The notes beneath the pieces were generated by a model. The model ran no database searches. It was given only the letters and a program-made list of their open reading frames with translations, and was not told the DNA's origin. Shown piece by piece: positions 1-8,293 of a stretch of 38,656 nucleotides of DNA; positions within the stretch are counted from its first letter, which is position 1; each line of letters starts with the position of its first letter. The stretch is from Treponema sp. Lineage in GTDB: Bacteria > Spirochaetota > Spirochaetia > Treponematales > Treponemataceae. The position numbers and the translations under genes were made by a program. The stretch is taken from positions 1 through 38,656 of the forward strand of contig JAEELR010000059.1 of the NCBI GenBank assembly GCA_016282835.1, given 5' to 3'.

Positions 1-178
1 CGTTATAGTAAGTATTATACAAGGTCTGGTCGATTATTTCGCTTTCGATTGTAACTTCACTGAGTTTTAATTTCGTGTTATGCAATGCGTTATAAAGCGA
101 TAAGAAATTTTCCTTTGCATTTACATCTTTCATAAATAGATCTACGAAAACTGAATCTCGGTATTTTGTGTTCTCCAT
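1..178 (-). CDS. Rpn-family (PD-(D/E)XK) nuclease/putative transposase, 5' part only
   Basis: The gene enters from the left edge and only its first 59 codons are visible. It begins with ATG at 178 on the minus strand, and AGGAGG lies 6-8 nt upstream (around 183-188). The N-terminus reads MENTKYRDSVFVDLFMKDVN and continues with AKENFLSLYNALHNT. This is the typical opening of the Rpn recombination-promoting nuclease / PD-(D/E)XK transposase-like proteins, which are abundant in Treponema and gut Firmicutes. The catalytic core is outside the window, so activity and integrity cannot be judged. It is transcribed away from the hairpin array at 259-376. Family assignment rests on the N-terminal motif only. 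Confidence 0.7.
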   Translation of the reverse strand, partial: MENTKYRDSVFVDLFMKDVNAKENFLSLYNALHNTKLKLSEVTIESEIIDQTLYNTYYN

Positions 179-258
179 GAGAACCTCCTGTTTTTAATTT
201 TGATCTTATTTATATATATACATTGGAATTATATTTTTATTCATTTTTTTGAAAAAAA

Positions 259-376
259 TTTGTCTAGTGTACACTAGACAAAGGAATTGAATGATTCCTT
301 TGTCTAGTGTACACTAGACAAAGGAATTGAATGATTCCTTTGTGGCAAAACATCACTTTGCTCGTTTTGCCACAAA
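259..376. repeat. Modular array of perfect palindromes/hairpins
   Basis: Two identical 40-bp units (259-298 and 299-338) each hold a perfect 24-bp palindrome with core TAGTGTACACTA. After it comes a linker that is itself an inverted repeat (GGAAT-tgaatg-ATTCC). The array ends in a third hairpin (13-bp arms 339-351 and 364-376, 12-nt loop). Every module starts TTTG and ends CAAA, so the array reads hairpin-linker-hairpin-linker-hairpin. It lies between the divergent Rpn gene and the TPR gene. A related array sits at 3457-3534. The function is unknown; it may be a REP/MITE-like mobile repeat or a transcription boundary. Confidence 0.85.
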
Positions 377-406
377 AAAGATTTCATAACATCATAGAAG
401 GCTTTT

Positions 407-1270
407 ATGAAGAAGTGGTGTATATTTTTCTTTCTAATTACTCTAAGCAGTCTATTTGCAGAGTCTAATCATGAAAAAGTAACTAAAGCATTACAGAACA
501 AAAAATACAATCATGCTAAAGTGATTCTAACAGAATGGGAAAAAGAAGATCCGCAAAACCCGGATTTATTAACAGGCTGGTTTAATTATTATCAGTTACG
601 AAAGCAAAAATCCATTACCCGGATGGGGCCTTCAAAACTCACGGGACAAGGATCTTATATCTACGGAGCAACAATTTATGATGAAGAAGATTTAAAAACT
701 GCAATAAGATATCTGGATAAGGCTTTAGAATTATATCCATACAGACTGGATATTCAGTTTGGTAAAACAAGATGCCTTCTTGATGCAGAACACTATACAG
801 AAGGAACAGACCAGTTAATTTCAGTACTAAAACTTTATGAAAAAGATCCTTCTCATGACTGGTACTGGACTCTTGATGAATCTTTTAAGGCAAATGGATG
901 GGATGTAAAGGATACATTTCTTGGCTGCTGTCAGGATTACATAAATATGATGGATTTTGGAGCGGACCGGGCAAAAACAAAGGAATTTTTAGATTGCTTA
1001 TTAAAAGTACTTGGAGAAAACCCTGTATTCCTGAATTACTATTCTATTTTTTATAAATATGCAGGAGATAATGAAAACAGATTAAAATGTCTTTTAAGAG
1101 CTTATAACCTTGATAAGGATGATTTTATTGTAATGGCAAACATCTGTTATACTTATCATGATATGAAAAAAGATAAAGAAGCTGATGACTGGTATAAGAA
1201 AATTTTGAGTTATCATACAGAAGAATCTGATAACTATGCTGAAAAATGTAAAAAATATATCAGCCAATAA
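407..1270 (+). CDS. Secreted tetratricopeptide-repeat protein, function unknown
   Basis: This is a 287-residue protein. Its Sec signal peptide (residues 1-18) is a hydrophobic stretch ending SSLFA before ES, so signal peptidase I cleavage after A18 is likely. There is no lipobox. The mature part is helical and contains TPR-like pairs, clearest around residues 97-145 (LKTAIRYLDKALELYP) and 205-280. It probably acts in the periplasm as a protein-interaction scaffold. GAAGG lies 5-6 nt before the ATG. It appears monocistronic: the hairpin array precedes it and a repeat element abuts its stop codon. I recognise no specific orthologue. Confidence 0.75.
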   Translation: MKKWCIFFFLITLSSLFAESNHEKVTKALQNKKYNHAKVILTEWEKEDPQNPDLLTGWFNYYQLRKQKSITRMGPSKLTGQGSYIYGATIYDEEDLKTAIRYLDKALELYPYRLDIQFGKTRCLLDAEHYTEGTDQLISVLKLYEKDPSHDWYWTLDESFKANGWDVKDTFLGCCQDYINMMDFGADRAKTKEFLDCLLKVLGENPVFLNYYSIFYKYAGDNENRLKCLLRAYNLDKDDFIVMANICYTYHDMKKDKEADDWYKKILSYHTEESDNYAEKCKKYISQ

Positions 1271-1330
1271 ATTCATTTCAGAATCTATAAGTCTCTGCAC
1301 GCACAGATTCTGAACCAAATTCAGAATGAC
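1269..1330 (-). repeat. Diverged copy of the 70-bp GTCATTCTGAA element
   Basis: Read on the minus strand from 1330, this begins GTCATTCTGAA, then TTCAGAATCTGT, AGAGACT and CTGAAAT. These are the same blocks in the same order as the two copies at 30059-30128 and 30142-30211. ATTCTGAA/TTCAGAAT forms a hairpin with a 5-nt loop. The distal end touches the TAA of the TPR gene at 1268-1270, so the element may double as its transcription terminator. Confidence 0.7.
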
Positions 1331-1393
1331 AAATTCAAGTAACGGCAGCCCGCCACTGACAGACTGCCGCCATAAGTTTTCCTCAAAAAAATT
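1331..1393. other. Short spacer with a CGGCAG/CTGCCG inverted repeat
   Basis: Between the repeat element and the convergent lipoprotein gene is an inverted repeat, CGGCAG and CTGCCG, separated by about 15 nt (roughly 1343-1369). A weak bidirectional terminator is possible. Nothing else is seen. Confidence 0.4.
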
Positions 1394-3424
1394 CTATTGT
1401 ATAACACCCATCCTTAAGTCATCAGTTATTATAACTGTTCCGGCAGTAATACAACCTCCCGCTGTCTGAACTGTAATCGGTGCGCTGTATGTTTGGCCGT
1501 CTTTTGTAACGTAAACAAGTATTGTCTTTGTGCCTATATCATCTCCATAAGTTCGCTTTGACCATTCGTTGTTTGTTACTCTAATTGCGTTTGTTTCATC
1601 TGCAAATTTTATACCGGGAACAGTTATTGAATCGCCTGTTATAAAATTCAGGAAAAGATAACCGTATAAGTTTGCTGTACCTGCATTTGTGGATGGCTGC
1701 AAATCATTAAAATCAAGAGAAATATCTTCCCCGGAATTTACAGTCACAGTTTTTGTCTGCTTATACACAATAGAATCACTTGATCCTGCTTTTAAAATTG
1801 CACTTACTTCATAGGTGTGAGAGCCGGAAGAGAAGAAACCGGCAAGATCAGAATCTTTTGCACAAGTTTTATTCAGTACAAAATAATTATCTTTCTTTAT
1901 AACATAAGAAGACATTTTTCCGCTACTTTTTAACGAAATATAATCTATATTGTTGCCATCAGCATAAAGCTTTATATCCAAGAAATATAAACTATTGTTC
2001 AACGACGAAGGTTTTATAGAAGCCGAATCATCTAAAACAACACTTTCCGGAACCGGTATGTTGAGCTTTATTGCAGGACCTTCTACATACGCATACAAAT
2101 AGATTTTTTTATCCTCGTCAATGTCATTTGTAAAACTTGCGCCAACAGCATAATCAAGTTTATGATTTGCGTTGTAATCTCCCCTTGAATCCCGGGAATT
2201 TTCCAATGACCAGCCTAGTAATTTATATCCGGCCGGCACTGAATAAATTTCTGTACCAGGAATTGTTACTGTTGAATCATAATCCACATCAAGTTTCAGA
2301 TAATTTGTTGAATAGCCCGTATCATAAGAAAATCCTTCAGGAACAGGATCCAGATTCAAAGGTGCATCTGCAAAAACAAACTGAACCTTTTTTGCAGTCC
2401 ATTTTGCAGTAAGAGTCATATCCTGTAAATCACCATTGGCCCATTCTCCGGCAAGTGTCCTCAAAATAATATGTTCCTGTCCTTTATCGTCAAACCATCC
2501 ATTAAAATTATAACCTTTTGCAGAAAGCTTGTACGGTTCTTCATCAATCCAAATAGATTTTCCATCTACTTCAACAATAGAATCTTCTGGGGCAGTTCCA
2601 TAAGCAGTAACAAAATGAATTGTGTAAGACTTTGGCGTATATTTTGCCTTAAAATTAACCGATTTTTCTACTTTAAAAGTTGTAAAATCTACAACAGTCT
2701 TAGTTGAATCATTTTCGTCGTACCAGCCGTCAATTGTGTATCCTGTTTTCGCTGGAACTTCAGGAACTTCGCTAAGAGTTTCATCTTTATCCAGATAATA
2801 TTTTTTTGTAGTATTTTCAAATTTTATCACGCAGTCAAAATCTGTGAAATCTGCAATAAGTTCAACAGTCTTACCATTAGTGTCTGTAAGATTTTTCTGC
2901 TTATCTCCGTTCGAGAAAGTTTTTTTCTCATCTCCAGACTGCATATACCAGCCGGAAGATTTTTTGTTTGCATACGAAAGCGTATTTTCCGGGATAGTAA
3001 ATTCTTCATCATATTTAACTGTAATCGATTCTGGCAATTTGTCTTCCTGAGAACTGCCTGCATCCCCTCTTTTGAAAACGACTGTATACTGAATCGGTTC
3101 AAATACAATGCGAACTGTTATGTCTTCTGTGAAAGTTGAAACTTCATTACCTTCTAAATCAACGAATTTAACAAAATTATAGCCCGTCTTTTCTTTATAT
3201 TCATACGGAACATAAATTGTACAAATATTCTCACCCTGTTTATAATATATATTTGAATAGATTTCTTGTCCGCTTTCATCTACAAGCGTTAATTTTATTT
3301 CTTTTACTTCCGGCTCAGGATTTGGATTAACAGGCTCGGGACAACCAGTTAAGAAAATACAAGATAAGAACGCAGCAAAAGCAGCATGCAAAATTGATTT
3401 GCCACAAAATAAACGATTTTTCAT
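1394..3424 (-). CDS. InlB B-repeat lipoprotein, putative surface protein
   Basis: A 676-residue lipoprotein. The signal peptide ends in the lipobox LTGC (Cys28), followed by a Pro/Glu-rich linker. Residues about 45-350 hold several InlB-type B repeats (Listeria-Bacteroides repeat, beta-grasp), shown by recurring GY-x-GW-[YF]-D and F-x-A-x-[YW] patterns such as GYTIDGWYDEND and GYNFNGWFDDKG. The C-terminal half is beta-rich without a recognised domain. Proteins of this kind are usually surface-exposed adhesins or modular surface proteins; the ligand here is unknown. GGAGGT lies 7 nt before ATG 3424. It diverges from the endonuclease-like lipoprotein gene across the hairpin array at 3457-3534. 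Confidence 0.85.
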   Translation of the reverse strand: MKNRLFCGKSILHAAFAAFLSCIFLTGCPEPVNPNPEPEVKEIKLTLVDESGQEIYSNIYYKQGENICTIYVPYEYKEKTGYNFVKFVDLEGNEVSTFTEDITVRIVFEPIQYTVVFKRGDAGSSQEDKLPESITVKYDEEFTIPENTLSYANKKSSGWYMQSGDEKKTFSNGDKQKNLTDTNGKTVELIADFTDFDCVIKFENTTKKYYLDKDETLSEVPEVPAKTGYTIDGWYDENDSTKTVVDFTTFKVEKSVNFKAKYTPKSYTIHFVTAYGTAPEDSIVEVDGKSIWIDEEPYKLSAKGYNFNGWFDDKGQEHIILRTLAGEWANGDLQDMTLTAKWTAKKVQFVFADAPLNLDPVPEGFSYDTGYSTNYLKLDVDYDSTVTIPGTEIYSVPAGYKLLGWSLENSRDSRGDYNANHKLDYAVGASFTNDIDEDKKIYLYAYVEGPAIKLNIPVPESVVLDDSASIKPSSLNNSLYFLDIKLYADGNNIDYISLKSSGKMSSYVIKKDNYFVLNKTCAKDSDLAGFFSSGSHTYEVSAILKAGSSDSIVYKQTKTVTVNSGEDISLDFNDLQPSTNAGTANLYGYLFLNFITGDSITVPGIKFADETNAIRVTNNEWSKRTYGDDIGTKTILVYVTKDGQTYSAPITVQTAGGCITAGTVIITDDLRMGVIQ

Positions 3425-3456
3425 TTAGACCTCCAATATCGTTATTAAGAATTTAT

Positions 3457-3534
3457 TTTGGGCGAAGGCAAGTGGAACAAGACTTCGCCCAAAGGAAATC
3501 TTCAACTTCCTTTGGGTAGTGTACACTACCCAAA
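3457..3534. repeat. Second modular hairpin array, related to 259-376
   Basis: Hairpin 1 has 11-bp arms (3457-3467 and 3483-3493, TTTGGGCGAAG and complement) and a 15-nt loop. A GGAA...TTCC linker (3494-3510) follows, then a perfect 24-bp palindrome (3511-3534) with the same TAGTGTACACTA core as 259-282. Its flanks are GGG/CCC instead of GTC/GAC. Module boundaries are again TTTG...CAAA. It is placed between divergent genes and is followed by an A-tract. Confidence 0.85.
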
Positions 3535-3558
3535 CTTTTGAAAAAAAATTACAAAAAT

Positions 3559-3587
3559 TAAACAAAAACATACTCCCGCTGTATATA
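3559..3587 (+). promoter_or_regulatory. Possible promoter abutting the start of the 3596 gene
   Basis: TAAACA (3559-3564), a 17-nt spacer and TATATA (3582-3587), ending 8 nt before the ATG. No Shine-Dalgarno is present, so a leaderless mRNA is possible. The -35 is weak. Confidence 0.4.
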
Positions 3588-3595
3588 AATTTAAT

Positions 3596-4762
3596 ATGAA
3601 GAAACAAATTATATACACGGGACTTTTAATTCTCCTCGTTACAGGCTGCCACTGTGAGAATACAAAATCATTCAAGGTGCGTGGCGGGGAAATTAAAATT
3701 ACAAACTGGAATGTACAGACTTTTTTTGATACTACAACTGACGGCTCGGAGTACAGGGATTTCAAGAACAACAGCAAATGGACTGTGCAGAAATACGAAA
3801 CGCGATTAAAAAATCTTGTGCAGGCAATGAAAAAAATTGACAGCGATATTTTTGTCTTTGAAGAAGTCGAAAATAAAAATGTCGTGCAGGATATTGCCAA
3901 CTTTCTTGCAGGCGAATGGAACTTAAAGCGGAAATACAAATACACTTTTTTCGAAAAAGAAAAATCCAGTGCGATTGGGCTCTGCATTTTCTCGAGATTT
4001 CCTTTGCGCTCTCCAAAAGTTCATTCGATGAATATAAAATCCCTTTCTAACAAAATGCCATCTTCCCGTCCAATCGTAGAAATAACTGCCGACATCAACG
4101 GAAAGCCTCTTACCCTTTTTATAAATCACTGGAAAAGCATGAGCGGCGGAAAAGAAGAAACTGAAGTCTGGCGAAACATTCAGGAAGGCACTTTGTACAC
4201 CGCACTCAATTCACTAAACAACAGCGACGCGCAAAGAAGTTATTTAATTGCAGGCGATTTCAACCGTGACATTTTAGATTTTTACACCAGCGAAAAACCT
4301 TATGTCTATATCCGGGAATGTGTTCACGGCGATTTCACAAATAACTCTCTTAAAGTAAAAAGCCTGTGGTATTTAGACGAAGCTGTTTCTGTAAACGACA
4401 AAACACCTGCCGCACCACAAAGATTTCTCCAAGGTCAAAAAGCCCTCGTGTCATCGCAGGAATTCCTCGCAAGCGGTACAACCCCTGCGTCATCGCAGAA
4501 ATTCCCTGCAACAGACGAAGCTTCTTCTTCATCGAAGCCAGCCGGTACCTACTCTTACAAAGGGACCTGGTCTAAAATCGACAACTTTTTCTGCAGTGAA
4601 AATATCTGTGTAGAAAAGTTTTACATTGAATCAAACGGAGACTGGTATAACAGCACAAAAGATGAACCAAACAGATTTGCTTTATGGCAGGATTCAAATT
4701 TTGGATACAGCGACCATTTACCAATCAGCTGTGAAATATGCATTGAACAAAATGTGAATTAA
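3596..4762 (+). CDS. Endonuclease/exonuclease/phosphatase-family lipoprotein
   Basis: A 388-residue lipoprotein (lipobox VTGC, Cys18) of the DNase I-like EEP superfamily. Visible motifs in order: ITNWNVQTFF (about 35-44), FVFEEVEN with the metal-binding Glu (about 87-94), LFINHWKS (about 178), AGDFNRD (about 219) and the C-terminal SDHLP (about 377) with the catalytic Asp-His. The substrate could be extracellular nucleic acid, a phosphoester or a phospholipid; the family does not settle which. Residues about 270-318 are a low-complexity Ser/Pro/Ala/Gln insertion that contains two in-frame copies of a 30-bp repeat (4443-4472 and 4482-4511). This separates the GDFN and SDH motifs but keeps the frame open. 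The gene ends 9 bp from the convergent lipoprotein gene. Confidence 0.85.
   Translation: MKKQIIYTGLLILLVTGCHCENTKSFKVRGGEIKITNWNVQTFFDTTTDGSEYRDFKNNSKWTVQKYETRLKNLVQAMKKIDSDIFVFEEVENKNVVQDIANFLAGEWNLKRKYKYTFFEKEKSSAIGLCIFSRFPLRSPKVHSMNIKSLSNKMPSSRPIVEITADINGKPLTLFINHWKSMSGGKEETEVWRNIQEGTLYTALNSLNNSDAQRSYLIAGDFNRDILDFYTSEKPYVYIRECVHGDFTNNSLKVKSLWYLDEAVSVNDKTPAAPQRFLQGQKALVSSQEFLASGTTPASSQKFPATDEASSSSKPAGTYSYKGTWSKIDNFFCSENICVEKFYIESNGDWYNSTKDEPNRFALWQDSNFGYSDHLPISCEICIEQNVN
4443..4511 (+). repeat. Two in-frame 30-bp repeats inside a coding sequence
   Basis: Copies at 4443-4472 and 4482-4511, 39 bp apart (13 codons), share the core GTCATCGCAG-[AG]-AATTCC and end GCAA. They encode S-S-Q-[EK]-F peptides. 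The core is close to a palindrome around AATT. It resembles an intergenic palindromic repeat that entered a gene in frame. Confidence 0.65.
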
Positions 4763-4771
4763 AACTGAAAT

Positions 4772-5275
4772 CTAAAAATTATAAATTGCCCAGACTTCAC
4801 TAATACTCTTTTGCCTGAGTTCATTTACAGAAGTAATGATTGCGTTTTCAGAAGAAAAATCTACTGTTTCGCCTGTGCCATCTGATGAAGTGCTGAACTT
4901 TAAAACACATTCTTTTCCTTCACCCTTTGTTATGGCAGCTTTTATAGTTTCACATTCAGCAACATATTTTTCTACAGGAAGTATTTTCTCTTTTGTAATT
5001 TTTCCTTTGAGGGTAACTTTTTTTACACTCGAATAGGATTGTGAACTTGCCCTTAAAGAAATCAAAGCCTCAAGGGCATAAGTGTTTTGCGGACAGTTCT
5101 CATACAAAGAAAGCTCTAAGACTGAATCATTTACTTCGCCTGCCTGCTTTACATTTTGTTCTGCATGTTCAGCAGTCTGTTCTGTCTTTTGTTCAATGTT
5201 TTTTTCCAGCTTATTTGATGCACAGCTTAAAAACAAAAGCGAAAGTAAAGAAACAAAAATCAGAGCCTTCTTCAT
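4772..5275 (-). CDS. Small lipoprotein of unknown function
   Basis: A 167-residue protein with a signal peptide and lipobox FLSC (Cys18). It is followed by a short Glu/Gln/Lys-rich linker (NIEQKTEQTAEHAEQ) and a beta-rich C-terminal domain of about 100 residues with no family I recognise. GAGGAC lies 6 nt before ATG 5275. It lies 34 nt downstream of the phosphofructokinase gene on the same strand and may be co-transcribed, without an evident functional link. Confidence 0.75.
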   Translation of the reverse strand: MKKALIFVSLLSLLFLSCASNKLEKNIEQKTEQTAEHAEQNVKQAGEVNDSVLELSLYENCPQNTYALEALISLRASSQSYSSVKKVTLKGKITKEKILPVEKYVAECETIKAAITKGEGKECVLKFSTSSDGTGETVDFSSENAIITSVNELRQKSISEVWAIYNF

Positions 5276-5309
5276 ACAAGTCCTCTATATACTCTATACA
5301 CTCTAAGTA

Positions 5310-6734
5310 TTATTTTTTACTTTTCATCTGATTAACTTTTTCAAGTCTGGCAAGTGCCTTTGCTTCAGTTTCATCAGCATTCTTCTGCAACCTTTCAAGC
5401 ATCTGCTTTTCATTGTTAACCATATAAACCGGCTGTAAAGTTGCATCCAGACAGTCGCGCCAGAGTGAACTTTCAGGGTCAACCATGTTTCTTGTTAAAG
5501 TTGCCATTGCAATCGGAATGTGTACGAACTTTTCGTGAACTAAACCAACAACAATCTTTGTCTTTCCGGCCATTGCAGCGTGTACCGCATTATTACCCAA
5601 ACGCTCACAATAAAGTGAATCGTTAGCAGTTGTTACAGAAGCACGAACTTCATAACCCGGATCAATGTATTTCAAATTAATGTGAATGTTTCTCTGCTTA
5701 AAGTATTCGTTAATCTTGTCGCGAAGGAATGTACCAATATCGGCAAGCTTTTTATTTCCCGAAGCATCTGTCTGACCTGTTGAATCTAAAAGCTCCTGAC
5801 CTGCACCTTCAGCAACAATAATTACTGCATGATGTCTTTTTTCAATTCTCTGTTCAAGGTGATGCAAAAATCCGTTTGGTCCGTCCAAATCAAAAGGTAC
5901 TTCCGGAATAAGACAGAAATTTGTTTCGTGACTTGCGAGTGCTGTTGCGGTTGCAATAAAGCCTGATTCACGACCCATAAGCTTTACAAGACCAATACCA
6001 CCAATCTGTGAATGAGCTTCCATGTGAATAGAATTAACAGCCTGAGTTGCCTTCTGTACGGCAGTTTCAAAACCGAATGAGCGGTCAATAAACTGAAGGT
6101 CATTATCAACAGTTTTTGGAATACCAACTACAGCAATCTTTAATCCGCGTCTTTCAATTTCATTTGCAATATCAAGGGCACCACGCTGAGTTCCATCGCC
6201 GCCAATAATAAACATAACGTTAATTCCAAGTCTTTCAATAGAATCAACAATGTCTACAGTTCTGTCTCCGCCACCACGCGAAGTTCCTAAGAATGTACCA
6301 CCAATTTTATGAATCGTATCAACATTATCAGGATTTAAATCTACAGGTTCATAGCCGGACTCATTAAAAAATCCCTTGTAACCAAACTGAATGCCCCGGA
6401 TTCTTCTAACGCCATAGCGGTTCCACAAACATCTGACTACAGCACGAATAACATCGTTCAAACCAGGACACAAGCCGCCACAAGTACAAATGCCGGCAGT
6501 AACATGTGCAGGATTAAAATAAATATATTCGCGAGGTCCTGCTTTTTCCATAAAATTTTCTTTTGCATCTGGTCCTTCTGGAGTTGAATCAGCAAAAGAG
6601 TTTACATGATATCGCACAAAAGAAGTGTCTTTTACATAAGCTGCTCTAAAAGTTCCGTGATCGAGCGAAAGTTCAATTGGTGACTTTACTTTACATTCAC
6701 CAAGATTCTCAACTGTAAAATCGTATTTTATCAT
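5310..6734 (-). CDS. pfk: 6-phosphofructokinase, long (about 48 kDa) type, predicted ATP-dependent
   Basis: A 474-residue enzyme phosphorylating fructose 6-phosphate in glycolysis. Motifs: GGLCPG (residues 86-91), [11 protein letters not shown] (145-155), GGDGT (178-182), PKTVDND (206-212) and MGRESGF for substrate binding further on. In this superfamily Gly at the GGDGT position goes with ATP as donor, whereas PPi-dependent enzymes carry GGDD; ATP use is therefore inferred. It is longer than the 320-residue E. coli-type PfkA because of N-terminal (about 80 residues) and C-terminal extensions, as in the spirochaete/Entamoeba group. GAGGA lies 7 nt before ATG 6734. A 257-bp spacer separates it from the upstream TraB gene, so it probably has its own promoter. 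Confidence 0.92.
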   Translation of the reverse strand: MIKYDFTVENLGECKVKSPIELSLDHGTFRAAYVKDTSFVRYHVNSFADSTPEGPDAKENFMEKAGPREYIYFNPAHVTAGICTCGGLCPGLNDVIRAVVRCLWNRYGVRRIRGIQFGYKGFFNESGYEPVDLNPDNVDTIHKIGGTFLGTSRGGGDRTVDIVDSIERLGINVMFIIGGDGTQRGALDIANEIERRGLKIAVVGIPKTVDNDLQFIDRSFGFETAVQKATQAVNSIHMEAHSQIGGIGLVKLMGRESGFIATATALASHETNFCLIPEVPFDLDGPNGFLHHLEQRIEKRHHAVIIVAEGAGQELLDSTGQTDASGNKKLADIGTFLRDKINEYFKQRNIHINLKYIDPGYEVRASVTTANDSLYCERLGNNAVHAAMAGKTKIVVGLVHEKFVHIPIAMATLTRNMVDPESSLWRDCLDATLQPVYMVNNEKQMLERLQKNADETEAKALARLEKVNQMKSKK

Positions 6735-6877
6735 TCTATATCCTCTTTATTCATTTTATATACAATAGTAAGAAAAGAATATCTGTAAAATCTGAAAAAT
6801 TCAATGGTCTGTTTTTTGGCCGCAGGTTTTATCACGAGCAAAACACTTTTTCTGCTAAGATTTTATCCCTACAAATT

Positions 6878-6972
6878 CCGGTGTATACGCCCTTCCCTTA
6901 CGGTCACCGTCCTCGTTTCACTGCGGTCGGCAAGGGGCTCCATACCGTGCTGAATTCCTTTCGCCCCTTCCT
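6878..6972. other. G+C-rich intergenic block
   Basis: The 257-bp spacer between the TraB-family gene and pfk holds a block far richer in G+C than its surroundings. It includes the short palindrome ACGGTCACCGT and two CGCCC[CT]TCC-type segments. Similar blocks occur near 10.1, 19.0, 35.4 and 37.2 kb. It has no coding potential and its function is unknown. Confidence 0.5.
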
Positions 6973-6991
6973 GGAAAAATTTGTACTCAAA

Positions 6992-8251
6992 TCAATGAAT
7001 GAAAATCGATTTCACAAAGTCTACAATCTTATCAAAGAAAGCCGTTACAGAAACTAAAAGTCCCGCGCCTGAAATAAAAGTTCCAAGCGAGCTTCCCAGT
7101 GAAGAAAGTAAAAACACAAGCAAAACCCTTAAGATTCTATTTTTGTACCAGCCCTTTAATGAACCTGCATCTTCAGAAAGCTGTTCCATATCTGACACTA
7201 AAGGCTTTCTAATAAGGGCCTGAATTATTCCCGCAACAATTCCAATTCCTATAAAAGGACAAAGCGAAGTAATTGGTGCACCAATAAATGAAATCAAAAT
7301 TGTCACCGGGTGTGCCAGAGAAATAATTGCACCGACTGCAGCCAAAACTCCGTTCCACAAAATCCAGCTGCCGAGCATCTTCTTGCCTGCTTCTAATCCG
7401 CCAAAAACAAAACCGCTAACTATAAGCGCAACAATAAGAACTGGAATTAACCAGCCTAAAATTTTAGAACCAAGAGATCTAGGTGGAACTTCACTGATAT
7501 CAGAACAGTCAGTCTGTTTTTCACCGCGTGCAATTTCTTCCATATATTTCTGCACTCCAGGTAAGTGGCCTGCTCCTAAAACTGCTAACACATTATTTCC
7601 TTTACATTCCCAAATGTGGCTCGCAAGGTAGCGGTCGCGTTCATCAATCAAAACAGATTTTACCGTAGGAAGGAAACCCGAAATGTCTGACATCATCGAA
7701 TCCATTTCATTTTCTTTCTTTAAGCTTTCAATCTGCTCAGAAGAAACCTCCTCTTTACTGAAAGCACTGGAAATTAAAACAGAAAGAAGCTTGCATTTTC
7801 CCCACAAAGAATTTTTTGCCCAGGCTCTGCGAAGCGTTACGGCAATCGGGCGGTCAACCATCTCAAGCGGAATATTCATTTCCTTTGCTTTTTTCATTGC
7901 AGCAAGCATTTCGTCTCCGGGCTTAACATTTGTTTTTAAACCCATTCTTTTCTGGTAAGAACTCAAGATGATATTTGCAAACATTAAAAATCCCATCTTT
8001 TCTTTTAACACTTTTATAATATCCATCTTGCGCCAGCTTTCAGAATCTTCCATGCTTTCACGGCGCTTTTCATCAAGCTCAACAGCAACACAATCCGGCT
8101 TTTCTGTTTCAATGGAAGCTGTAACTTCTTCTACACTTTTTTCCGAAACATGTGCAGTTCCAACTAAAATAAATTTTCTGCCGTTTAATTCTAAAACTTT
8201 TTGTGTCTTTGTATTTTCTTCTGTTCTTTCTTCATTCAAATTTTCTTCCAT
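6992..8251 (-). CDS. TraB/PrgY-family membrane protein
   Basis: TraB/PrgY/GumN-type protein, 419 residues from the start chosen here. The N-terminal soluble domain has GTAHVS, a VAVELDE strand and VLGAGHLPG, the conserved His/Glu motifs thought to form a metal-dependent (EraA/TIKI-like) peptidase or binding site. The C-terminal third has about four to five hydrophobic segments. In Enterococcus, PrgY/TraB reduces peptide pheromone activity; the role in spirochaetes is unknown. An in-frame ATG at 8284 has no Shine-Dalgarno, while ATG 8251 is preceded by AGAGGAC at 5 nt, so 8251 is preferred. It follows the TPR lipoprotein gene by 42 nt and is probably in one operon with it. Confidence 0.85.
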   Translation of the reverse strand: MEENLNEERTEENTKTQKVLELNGRKFILVGTAHVSEKSVEEVTASIETEKPDCVAVELDEKRRESMEDSESWRKMDIIKVLKEKMGFLMFANIILSSYQKRMGLKTNVKPGDEMLAAMKKAKEMNIPLEMVDRPIAVTLRRAWAKNSLWGKCKLLSVLISSAFSKEEVSSEQIESLKKENEMDSMMSDISGFLPTVKSVLIDERDRYLASHIWECKGNNVLAVLGAGHLPGVQKYMEEIARGEKQTDCSDISEVPPRSLGSKILGWLIPVLIVALIVSGFVFGGLEAGKKMLGSWILWNGVLAAVGAIISLAHPVTILISFIGAPITSLCPFIGIGIVAGIIQALIRKPLVSDMEQLSEDAGSLKGWYKNRILRVLLVFLLSSLGSSLGTFISGAGLLVSVTAFFDKIVDFVKSIFIH

Positions 8252-8293
8252 AAAGTCCTCTGCATTTAAATCATTTTTAATCATCTATATTTT

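Noticed and set aside
3526-3987. 153-codon minus-strand frame over the start of the EEP lipoprotein gene
   Set aside because: It runs antisense to a gene with a clear lipobox and EEP motifs and extends into the hairpin array; there are no recognisable features.
5310-6734. PPi-dependent phosphofructokinase
   Set aside because: The donor-determining motif is GGDGT, not GGDD, which favours ATP as the phosphate donor.
8249-8284. ATG 8284 as the TraB-family start
   Set aside because: No Shine-Dalgarno precedes 8284, while ATG 8251 has AGAGGAC at 5 nt.
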